A stretch of 64,000 bases of DNA, from contig CAJNDS010000613.1 in NCBI GenBank assembly GCA_905221605.1, positions 121,001 to 185,000 of the forward strand. The letters are read 5' to 3'. The number at the start of each line of letters is the position of its first letter. The stretch's first letter is position 1. A program made the position numbers and the translations under genes. Source of the stretch: Symbiodinium natans. Taxonomy: Eukaryota; Sar; Dinophyceae; Suessiales; Symbiodiniaceae. The notes under the pieces are model-generated. The model saw only the letters and a program-made list of their open reading frames with translations. It was not told the origin of the DNA and did no database searches. This document shows positions 24,301 through 35,433 of the stretch, piece by piece.

Positions 24301-27300
24301 CCTAAAACCCTAGACCTAAAAAGCCTAGACCCTAAAACCCTAGACCCTAAACCCTAGAACCCTAGACCTTAAAAACCCTAGACCCTAAAACCCTAGACCC
24401 TCCACCGCAAACCCTGACAGCATTGATAGCGGCACAAGGTCTTTTCGAGCGAGTCCCAGGAGCCCTATGCCCAGTGTACTTGCTAGTAGGGCTATAAGTA
24501 GGGCAACTATGGTCAAAGCTTGCGATGTTCACCCTTATACTAACACTCCGTTATAGGGATTATAGTACCCCCTTAATGGGGATGATAGTCCCCCCCCCCC
24601 CCCCCGCCCTCATCCCGATTAAGGACTGTTAGCATAACATATAAGGGGGGACATCCCAAGCCACAGCCTTCTTTAGGCAATACTTTATCGAGTAATAATC
24701 TGTGATATATCGGTATTGACCGAACCGGTATACTACATCCATCGGACTTGGCTGTCTTGAAGGCTCTTGGCACCTGAAAACTACTTGAAGGTAGGGCAGA
24801 CCACATGGTAAAGAACAATACCAACTACAATCTTCAGGTATAGGGTTTAGGGCTTAGGGCAGGTACCGCCGGCATCATAACGAGCCGGGATTGAATGGTG
24901 AGCGTGGGGTCTGCTCAGGGTACTTCTTCACCCACTTCTGACGGTAGTTCTAACCCAAGTAACAGGCCCCCTATAGTCCTCTGAAAAGCATCGCCGGCGA
25001 CTTAGTGAGGTCTTCGTAGCATCCTAAATTCCCAAGCTTCTGAACCCTAAGCCCTAAACCTTACTTCTCCAATAACCAAGGGGGAGAAAAGGTTAAACTT
25101 TATTATTCCTACTAAATAAGGAAACCCCAAAAGTTTAAAGTTCAACTATTGGCTGAGTAAGAAACCCCAAACCCTCCCATACTTGGTTTCCTGCCGCGCC
25201 GACAAAGGCCAAACCCTTGAGAAAAGAGAGCGTTCGGGGGCGCTTCTGTGGATCGCGGTGGAGGAACTTCCTACAATAAGGATTTAGGGTTCAGGGTTTT
25301 TAGGGTTTAGGGCAACTCTGGCTAGAACCATTATTTGGTGTACATATAACTCTACTCAGACCCAAGTAAGGAAGGAAGTTATTTGCTAAGTTATTTGCGA
25401 AACAACCCGGGATTTGGGATGCGGAAGCCATATGCTTGACTATACATCGTTCCTAGGCTTAAGGTTCAGATCGCGCCAAGCTATTAACCGCTCTAAACCC
25501 ATGTCATACAACTCTAAGTTCCTCGGCAGCTGCGTGGAGAGTCGTCTTCATTCAGGTGTGTAGGTGCGCATGTATCACGTATGTACATCCAAAACAGATC
25601 AACATGAAACTCTCAGAAGGCACGGGGGGGACTCGGGACCTGGTGCCCTCCCTACATTTGCCTCAGAGCAACTTGAAGCACGCAACATCTTATTGAGCCC
25701 TTTAGCCATACCAAAAACAGCCGTCAAGGAGATCCCCCCGAACCCACCAAGCCCCAAAGCTTAAGTTGCACTAGCAGCCCCCAAAACCCTAAACACTAAA
25801 CTAAAGGGGACTTTATAGTAGTGCTAGGATGACTCCTTAGGTGCCCTCTAAGCGTCACCCCTCCAGTGCTTGAAAACAAGCGTCAAAAACTAAGCCCCCC
25901 GAACCCCGAACCCTCGTCGGCCCTTAAACTGCCTGGAGGGCCCTTGTCATAAGGTTTAGGGTTTAGGGTTTAGGCCCTTGTCATAAGGTTAGAGACGAAC
26001 TTCTTTCTAATCGTACCCAGACCCAGAGGGGAGCGGCCAAGAACAGGGAGCGGGCATAAGCGAACCCCTCAACCCACCTCTCTTCAATGGCTCTAAACTC
26101 TACACCCCGAACTCCCTAAGCCCCAAACCCCCCAAACCCTAAACCCTAAACCCTAAGCCTCAAACCACCTGAACCCTAAACCCTAACCCTCAAACCACCT
26201 AAACCCTACACCCTAAACCCTAAACCCTAAACCCGAAGCCTCGAACCACCTACCCAAAACCCAAAACCCAAAACCCAAAACCCTAAACCCTCAGCCCATG
26301 CCGGCCTGAGGGTGTGCCTCCGAGATGTCTGTGGCCACGGCGATGCCGTAGCGGCCGTCCCAGCCTCGGGAGGCCGAGGCTCTCAGGTTGTTGGGGGCCT
26401 TTGGTTTAGGGTTTAGGGTTTAGGGTTTAGGGTTTAGGGTTTAGGGTTTAGGGTTTAGGGTTTAGGGTTTAGGGTTTAGGGTTTAGGGTGTAATGTTGGA
26501 CCCTCTTTAGTGTGTTGGGCCCCCACCCCCCCCCCCTGAACAGTTGAGGCGTGGATGGGAGCCTGATTACACGGCCTCGGGGGCTTATATGATTTCAATA
26601 GGGAGGAGTTTAGATGGGCTTAAAAGGGGCAGCGATGCCCGGTTATCTTTTTGAAAGGCGCGCCACGTGGAATTTTCTTACGGCGCCCGGACGGTTTGAC
26701 TTTAAAGGAGACTCCGCAAACAGTCAGGGGGTCCTGAATAATTTGGCCAAATTGACTTTAAAGGGGAGGCCCCTACTAAAGCGGGTCTAACATTAGCGTA
26801 TAGGGTTTAGCGTTTAGGGTTTAGGGCGTAGGGTTTAGGGCTTAGGGTTTAGGACTTCGGAACTGCAAGGTTGCTGTTCAAGGAATAGAAGGGTTCAGGA
26901 CTTATAGGGTTGGGTTAGCACCACAACCACGGAAGCGCGCAAATGTGCTGTTTTCTTGGGGACCAAACGGACCCTAAAACTGCGGGCTATTTAGCGTTCA
27001 GTTGGACCGCCAGGACAGGATTCGCACGTTAGGACGTGGCAGGTTTAGAGTCTTCTCGGTTTGTGGCTTGTTGCCCTGGCCTCGTGCCTGCATAAACCCT
27101 CAGGCCTAAGTTGGGCTTAGGGGTTAGGGTTGCTAGGTTTAGGGCTTTGCTACTGTTTGCTTAAGAACCCTCCCCCCCCCCCAAAAAAAAAAAAACATCC
27201 CTATATTGCCCTTATGATAGAAATTATAAGGAAGAATTTTATCTTCTTTTTTTTGGAGGGGGGGGGTTCTTAAGCAATTCGTGGCTGAACCCTCAACCCT

Positions 27301-28488
27301 AAACCCTAAACCCTAAGCCCACTGAAACACAGAACTTGAGATCGCTTTCCAGCTGTGGCAGGGACGTTCGGACTCGACCCAGCTCCTCAGGGGATTGAGG
27401 GCTCCTAGGTTTAGGGTTTAGGGTTTGGGGTTTGGGGTTTGGGGTTTGGGGTTTGGGGTTTGGGGTTTGGAGTTTGGGGTTTGGGGTTTGGGGTTTGGGG
27501 TTTGGGGTTTGGGGTTTGGGCTTTGGGGGAAACAATTATCAGCACCTCCCCCCCCCCCCCCCCCCAACAAACCTAAAACTAAGTATTCACTCCACTCCTG
27601 AAGCCCAGATAGAACCATCCCTAAACCCTAAACCCTAAACCCTGTTGGAGTATTTCTGTGCGAAGCGAAGTCTGTAAATGTGTCCACCAGGGCTTGGGCT
27701 CATGGCCTGCAGGGTTTAGGGGTTCAGGGATCTTTTTCTTGTTCAGGGTTTAGGCTTTCGGGTTTAGGGCCTAGGGTCTAGGATTTAGAACCCCAGGCTT
27801 CGGGGTTTCGGGTTTGTGAAACATTCAGAAGCCGTATCAGCCCGAAGAACCTGAACCCTGAACCCTCAGACATAGGAACAGGTCGAGTCTCAGCGTGCAT
27901 AGCCCTGCCGCTTGGCCCCCGTAGCAAGCGTTGTACTGGTCCACACCCTCACGGGTTTCGGGTTCGGGGGTTTAGGCTCAAGGTTTAAGGTTTAGGGTTT
28001 AGGGTTCAGGGTTCAGGGTTGAGGGCTCGGCGTGGATGGTTGCGGTTCGGAGTTTGTTGGGCATTTCAATTCTGGGGGTCTGCAGGGTTTAGCCCTTACA
28101 AGGTTTGCAGGGTTGTAGGCTTTCGGCAAGGTCCGATTGGCTTTGGGACAGTCTTAGGGCTTCGGGTTTAAGATTTTGGGCGTGGGGTGTAGGGTGTAGA
28201 GCTTGGGCAGTGTCTAGAAGGCGACTCAAAGGGAAGGGCTTGCCTCGTGGAAACCTGAAACCCTAAATAAACTCCAAGCAAACAAACGAGAAAAACCAAA
28301 AACAGGGTACTGCCCAGCACTTCAGCAATCCCTCTCAGGGGATCCGGGATCCTATGCTGGCCCCACCGCAACTACTCCATGACCCAAAAATAAGCCCCCA
28401 AACGAGGTTTAGATCCCATGGCCCTCAGCCCTAGAAGCCAAAAGCCCTAACCGCTAGCATCCCTACCCCTAAACCGAACCCCGCCCCC

Positions 28489-28523
<35 letters not shown>

Positions 28524-31500
28524 AACAAAAAGCAATAAACAACAATAACAAAATCACATACATGTATATATATATATATATAGATATATACATTTTTTCA
28601 TAAAAGTAATTACATATTAAGAAGCAATATTACATGTACCAAAAAATAAGCCCTCCACCCGGCACCTCGATATTAGACTCATTCGCATAGCGCTCGAAGA
28701 TGTCCATAACGTAGGATTTCATGGACTTCGACCGGTCCTGTGCCCCGCATGCTTGAGTTAAGCCCTAAATGCCCGGAACCGAGCCCGAAACCCCCCTAAA
28801 AACCCCTAAAGCCCCTGAACACCTTGACATCCCTAAGAAAGCTGAAGCCCCTAAAAGACTAAAAACCTAAAGGCCCGTAAAAACACTAGAGCCTGAACCC
28901 TAAATATTCAACAAAACCTACACCCTAAACCTTGAAAGGCATCAAGCCCCTAAGTTTCCAGTGCTTCAACTCAAATGCCCAGCTCCTCCACTAAGGGATG
29001 CGAGCTTCCGAGAGCTTGATCAGGCATTAGGGAAAATGGAAGGGTGAGGGTTTGGGGTTGGGGGTTTGGGGTTTGGGTTTAGGGTTTGGGGTTAAGGGGT
29101 AGGGTTTAGGGCTAAGGATTGCCCTCCTTAACCCTTTCAAGGGTTCTCTGAAGTTGCACTTTTTGTTAACATTCCGCTCCCACCCTAAGGGATATCATAC
29201 AAAAAGCGCCCACCAATCACAAGGAGCCCTAGGGTTGAGGGTCTAGGGTTTAGGGTTTAGTGCACTCTCCAAAACCTGACAAGCTCACTTCAAGAGCTGG
29301 GTCGGTGGGGGGCTTCGGCCGTCCAGGATGTTTCCGAGCAAGGGAAGGGACACTCAGCGAACATGTCAGCAGAATCGAGAGCCTTTATCCCTCAACCCTA
29401 GACCCTAAACCCTAAACCCTGAACCCTAAACCCCCCTCCCCCCCTCCCCACCCTGAACCATCACGCCGGGGAGACACCAGCCAAGTTTTCTTGGAGGCTC
29501 ACTCTTTGCAATTCGTCTTCTCACCGGCCGACCCTGGGTTTTGCAGACCCGAAACGCTAGGTTTTTACGGGTGTAGGGTTGAGGATTTAGGGTTCAGGAA
29601 TGGAAGAGACGCCTACACCGACTACACCCACCCGAAAAAAAAAAAAAAAACAAGGACAAGCAAGGAAGAAAGGCTGACAGGGCCGAAAAACAACCCGCAG
29701 TTGGCCACTACCAATCCACTGGACAAATTCCTGTATGACCCAGGTGCACCTGAGAATAGGGCTTAGGATGTACAGTAGGGCTTAGACCCAAAAAGGGCAA
29801 CATTAAAGTTCACAAGGACCTACCCAGGACTTTGCTTGCAGAAGAAAGCACCCATGACATGTCATGTCATTCACGCACTCCGAAGCAGTTCGGTTGCTGT
29901 TAAGGAGCTTGCGTTCAGGTAACACAATTGACAGGCAAGGAAGACATATTGTGCTTTACAGTACAGTATCCACAGAACTTCGCTTCAGCTCCCTACCAGC
30001 AGCCCCGACGTGGTGCCGCGTCGTGTCCTGAATGCTTTCGGTGCCGATGTCTATACGCCCGATGGCATTCCTGGGCGTCAGGAACATCGTCGTGGGCTGG
30101 TGCTCTTCTACCCGCGGCAAAGGGGCACTTTCGGGTTTAGAAGAAAGGGCTTAGGGTTTGGGGACAAAGCCTTGGGGACGAAATGAACCCTACAAGCGGG
30201 ATCTCATATACCCTGTGCTTGCACCCCTAATCAGGCGGGGCGCCCCAAACCCTGAACCCTGTAGCCTAAGCCCTTGTAGGTTCAACTTGCTGGCCCAAAA
30301 CCCAAGGAAGTAAAAGTTGAAACTTTCAGAAGAAACTACCTTATAAGAAGCCCAAAAGTTGAAAAGTTGGGTTTAGAGCCAGTAAGTCAATCAAGGAGTC
30401 AACAAGAAAGGCACGGAGCCAACCCAAGTCCAAGACCCCGTTTTACGGGTCTTGGGTTTCAGGGGTACATGGGTTGAGGGTTTGCGGCTTCAGCTTCCGA
30501 AACCCAGGGTTTAGGGTTTAGGGTTCAGGGCTTAGGGCTTAGGGCCTTGCAGGCAAAGGTCCAAACGCTCAAGGGCCGGCCATCTGGCATGTAGTTGCCA
30601 GTCTCATTGATACCTCAAGGGGGCCGAGTGGCACAGGATTTTCTTCGGAGGGTTGAAGGCTTGGAGGGCTTTGGAACCTTATGACCCTCTACAAGCCCCT
30701 CCCCTAGGTTAGGGGTTTAGGGTTTAGGGTTAGGGTTTAGGGTTTAGGGTTTAGGGTTAGGGTTTAGTGCACATCCGAAGCCGCCCCTAAACCCTAAATG
30801 CCTTAACCCGAAACTTCGACTCACTGGACCCGTCCTTTGGCATCCATACGCTCCAAAAGTCTGTGCACCACGGTCATGGCGAAGGAGATCGGATCCTGCT
30901 GTTTTGCTTGTAGGCTTCAGGGTTCAGGGTTTAGGTTCAGGGTTTAGGGTGCTGTGCAGGGTAGGCCTAAAGCTTAATGCTGAGTAGGGGAGGGGGGGGG
31001 GGGGCCCCTTTTAAAGGCAAGTTTGCCAGGCTATTCAGGACACTGTGACTGTTTGGGGGTGCGCAGGGGGACCCTCTATTAAGTCCAGTCTTCCGGGCAT
31101 CGTAAGAATATTTCGTGCGGCTAGCCTTTGAAATCAATTGCTGGGAGTCTCCTGTTCCGTTTAAACTCATATAAACTCCTCCCTATTTCACAAGACCGTT
31201 TAAAACCAGCTTGGACTTCAGGAGGGGGGGGGGGGGTGGGGAACACAGGTACAACAGTAGGGGTTCTGCTCATCAAAAAGTTAAAGTCTGGTGGATTCAG
31301 GTTTTTGGGGGGTTGGAGAGTTCAGGGTTGACTCAAGGGGCCTAGGTTTTAGGGTGTAGGGTACATGACAAAAAGATTCCTACACCTTCTAGACCGGCCG
31401 GCATACCCGGCGCATTTGGAAAATGTTGTTCTTACCCGATCTGAAGCTGTTTAGGGGTTTAGGGTTCATGTCATGTCCTGACCCCTTCCCGGGGACTGAA

Positions 31501-34500
31501 CCCTGAACCCTGAACTCTAGGCCCTAAACCTTAAACCCTAAACCCTAAACCTGCTGGCCTAAACCCTAAGCCCTTGCGGCTGCTGAGTTTGGAAGGAAGA
31601 CGTCCTCGTCGTCAGAGGGGTATCCTCAGCTCAGCTCCGTAGTGTGCTTGGGCACATGTTTCATATGGTTGGGGGGAGGGAAAGTTCATGGCCTTAGGGT
31701 TTAGGGTTTAGGGTTTAGGGTTTAGGGTTTAGGGTTTAGGACTTGGGGGGGCAGGGCTTGCTGCAGCTCAGCGTCGTGCTTCGACCTGGCCAATGCCTGG
31801 CACAGGTCTGAGATCCCTAAACCCTAAACCCTAAACCCTAAACCCTAAACCCTAAACCCTAAACCCTAAACCCTAAACCCTAAACCCTAAACCCTAAACC
31901 GACTTGTAGGTACATGGGTACTTGCAAGTAGGGTAAAAAGCGCTCTAAACTAAGACATTAACCTTCGTTGCCTTAAGCTTACTTATCAATCTACTTCTAA
32001 GTACCCATGAACTTGGAACTACTTTCAGTACAGAGTTTTTTGAGTTGGACTTCCCCCCCTGAAATCCCCGAACTCCCGGAATCCGAAATCCACGCTGAGC
32101 ACCCAGAGACTCCAAAACCCCTTAATTAGGGAATCTACCTTAAATCATATTAGGGTTCCTATTAGTCCTAATGTACTTTAAGGGATATTCCTTAATTGAG
32201 GGGTTTTGGAGTCTCTGGGCAAGGAAGAAATGCTACACGCTACAGCCATGGGCCTTTCGTGTACTTTCCGATGACGGTAGGGCCGTACCTGCATTTTGCA
32301 GGCAAAGTGGAAGGGTTTAGGAAGTTTAGGGTTTCGGGCGCATTGAGGTACTGAAAGGGCAGGATATGAAAGGGCGTACTGAGCTGAACCCCAGGGCCTG
32401 AACACAGCCTTGAAGCCACATAAACGCATGCAAAACCCTGCAAATCCACAACCTTAAACTCCCCAAGCGCCTGAAACTTCTTAACCCTGGAGTTTCAAAA
32501 CAACGGGCAATCAAAGGCCCTAACCCCTGAGCTGCCGTTTAGGGTTTAGGGTTTAGGGTTTAGGGTTTAGGGTTTAGGGTTTAGGGTTTAGGGTTTAGGG
32601 TTTCGGGTTTAGGGTTTAGGGTTTAGGGATAAACCCTGAACCCTGAATCCTCAACCCTAAGCCTAAACCCAGTGAGGGTGGTACTCTTAAACTCTGACGA
32701 GATGCTCTTAGTTGCCCTCTTCAACCAATCAGGGGATGCGGTTTAGGGTTTCGGGTTACCCTAAACCACAAGGAACCTGCACATTAATGAATTCACTCTC
32801 CCAAGGGCCTACCTAGGCGCATCATCCTCGTCTTTCTGCCTCTTGTTGCGGGGTCGCTGGCGCCAGCACTTAGTCCCTTGCTTACCTAACTTGGCCCGTT
32901 GCGTTGCGCAGCAAGGCGGGGAAGATGGTCCATAGCCAGAAAGGCCAGAAGGCATACGGACCATGAACCCTTTAAGGGCTCATGGACCCCAAACCTAAAG
33001 TCGAAAGCGACGGCGGCGGCGAGCGGGGGCGCCAGCAAAGTGCCTTGCCACCGTTCTTTGTTGTTAGGAGCTCAGGTGTTAAACCCTACAACCATCCTAA
33101 GCCCTGAACAGTCCAGGCCGGGTCCTCCACCCTAAACCCTAAACCCTAAACCCTAAACCCTAAACCCTAAACCCTAAACCCTAAACCCTAAACCCTAAAC
33201 CCTAAACCCTGAACCCTGAACCCTGAACCCTGAACCCTGAACCCTGAACCCTGAACCCTAAATTGGACTTGCTGAGCCTCTTGTCAGTTCCAAGAGGGCC
33301 GACGGAATCGCTGATACAGAGTTGGGATCTAGGACCTGCGAGTTGGGTCTCAAGATGTCAGGTTTAGGGGTAGCCACCCACACCCTCAACTTTAGAAAGG
33401 TCTCTTAGTATAATACGATAAGGTTTAGGAGTTTAGGGCTTAGGGTTCATGGGATGAAGGTCTTTGGATCCAGGGCTTAGGATGTAGAGTTTCAAGATTT
33501 GGAGATTCAGGTCTTGAAGGTTTAACCGGAAACAGGGGGGAGCTCATGGAAAGGAAGCGCACGGGATGGCCACACAAAAGAAAGCCGCTTCAGCAGTCCG
33601 TGTTCCGAGGTGCAACATGAACCCATACGTTCTGCTCCGAAACAATCCAGGGCCAAGGAATTGAACGTTAAATTCGAGTTTCCCACCAACGCAAAACAAA
33701 CCAAACAGCTTAAACAAAAAACAACAGCGCAATTTGCCTCATCAACACGTCTGCAACTATTCACCTGAGTTTTCTTTTTTGTGTGGCCCTATGCAATCTC
33801 CATCCTGTGAGACAGAACCAACAATCACATACTTGAGGAGATATCTTGCACGTTGACAGGCGATTCTTTGACCAAAACAGCAACAATCCTGAGGCAGTCT
33901 GTGAAGTCAAATGCAGCAAGCAGCAAAATAAGCACCCCCCAAGCAAAGGGGGCCGGGTCATGCGCCGGCCCGTCTCTGCTTCGTCACAGTAAGGCAAGCC
34001 TTTGTGGGGCTGCACAGCGCACCGGGTCTCCGAACTGGAGCTGGAGGGGCAGAGAAAAGCATGGCTGTCAGGTGAGCGGAGCAAGCGGTGAAACCAAAGG
34101 AGGGGAAACATCAAACCGTGCTCGGGATGAGTACCGTGAACAAACAGACATGAGGTAAGAACAAGTTTGGCAGTTTCATAAACCTCTGAAAGATATTCCT
34201 ACATGAGATCCTCTCAAACCCAATGAGGGAACATGATGAATGTACCATATGGCAAACCTTATCATAACACCCCAGCAAAACAGAATTGATAAGCATCCCG
34301 GCACGCTTACCCGCAGAAACCCCCCAAACCCAAACACCCTGGACACCCCAACATGGGAGTTTCCAAAATTTAGCGTCCCCCTGTATACACCGCAAATGTA
34401 GTAGAATGCCCTTTAGAAGGATCCCAAAAACCCAAAACCAACAAGGGGACCCACGTTTTCGGAAGGGCCTGCCTCGATCGGCGAGGGGTCCTTCATAGAA

Positions 34501-34819
34501 GCCGTGAGAAGAAAGAGGTGAGGTTGACGGTTTAAGGTTTTAGGGTTTTAAGGTTTTAGGGTTTTAGGGTTTTAAGGTTTTAGGGTTTTAGGGTTTTAGG
34601 GTTCTAGGGTTTTAGGGTTTAGGTTTTAGGGTGTTAGGGTGTTAGGGTTTAGAGTTTGGGTTTAGGGTCAGCATGCGTGTGGCCGCGCGGCCGTCACGAA
34701 GGTTGTTGTAGCTTTGGCTCCAAGCACTAAACCTCAACTGTAAGGGCCTCACTTGATGGATCTCGATCCCAGAATAAACCTGTCGTTTTTGGAGGGGTTT
34801 AATAAGGGGACCCCCCCCC

Positions 34820-34868
<49 letters not shown>

Positions 34869-35385
34869 CATTTCATCCTAGAACAACAAGAAGTAGCAAG
34901 ACCACGAGGTTCTCGGGATCTTGCCGTTTAAATGGATCTGCCGCAGGATCCGGACGAGGGTCTGTTTACGGTTTGGTGCTAAGGGTTGGCAATTCTGGGA
35001 AGAGTCCGCGGCGCAGCTTTAGATAAGGATTCCCCAAACCCTAAACCCTAAACCCTAAACCCCAAACCCTAGACCCTAAACCCTAAAGCCTACACCCCAA
35101 CAACCTCAAACAGAAATCCTGATCCCTCTGAACCCAACCTCTTAAACTCATCCGACACGCACAAACGGCAGAAACCAGACAAACAGAGCCCTGACCGTCA
35201 GCTGCAACAACACCCCAGCCTTTAAACATTGCAAGATCCAGTAGCCGTACCAGACCTCTAATTGTAGCTCCTTCTCTTGGGTACCTCATCTTCACGTTCA
35301 TATATGTCTAGGTACCCGCCAAAAACAACAAGGAGCTGCAACTAGAGGATATTTGAGGTCTGGGTAAAGTCTAAAGCCCGACGCC

Positions 35386-35433
<48 letters not shown>

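Larger units (their letters stand above)
22079..26317 (-). other. Unresolved part of the HMGCS gene
   Basis: The conserved 'ARPTGGAGAVALLIGP' segment should be encoded here but I could not place it securely. Exon-like minus frames: 23405-23472 (AALFFPDAPMPHHSQRR), 23925-24000 (VRGAGLLLSPEPEDGVL), 24155-24233 (GWCHMVVSMTSW), 24888-24956 (NYRQKWVKKYPEQTPR, then stop) and 25235-25276 (KFLHRDPQKRPRTLSFLK). Some may be chance frames. Confidence 0.4.

Noticed and set aside
27299-27638. PKPQTPN or GFGVWGL repeat proteins
   Set aside because: Direct translation of the TTTGGGG array on the two strands.
28200-28255. HMGCS exon reading VSTRQALPFESP
   Set aside because: The exons at 28666 and 27947 join directly (NIE|GVDQ), so this lies in an intron; a warning that chance frames can look plausible.
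786-33263. A true chromosome end (telomere)
   Set aside because: Arrays occur in both orientations, are short, degenerate and separated by exons throughout the window.
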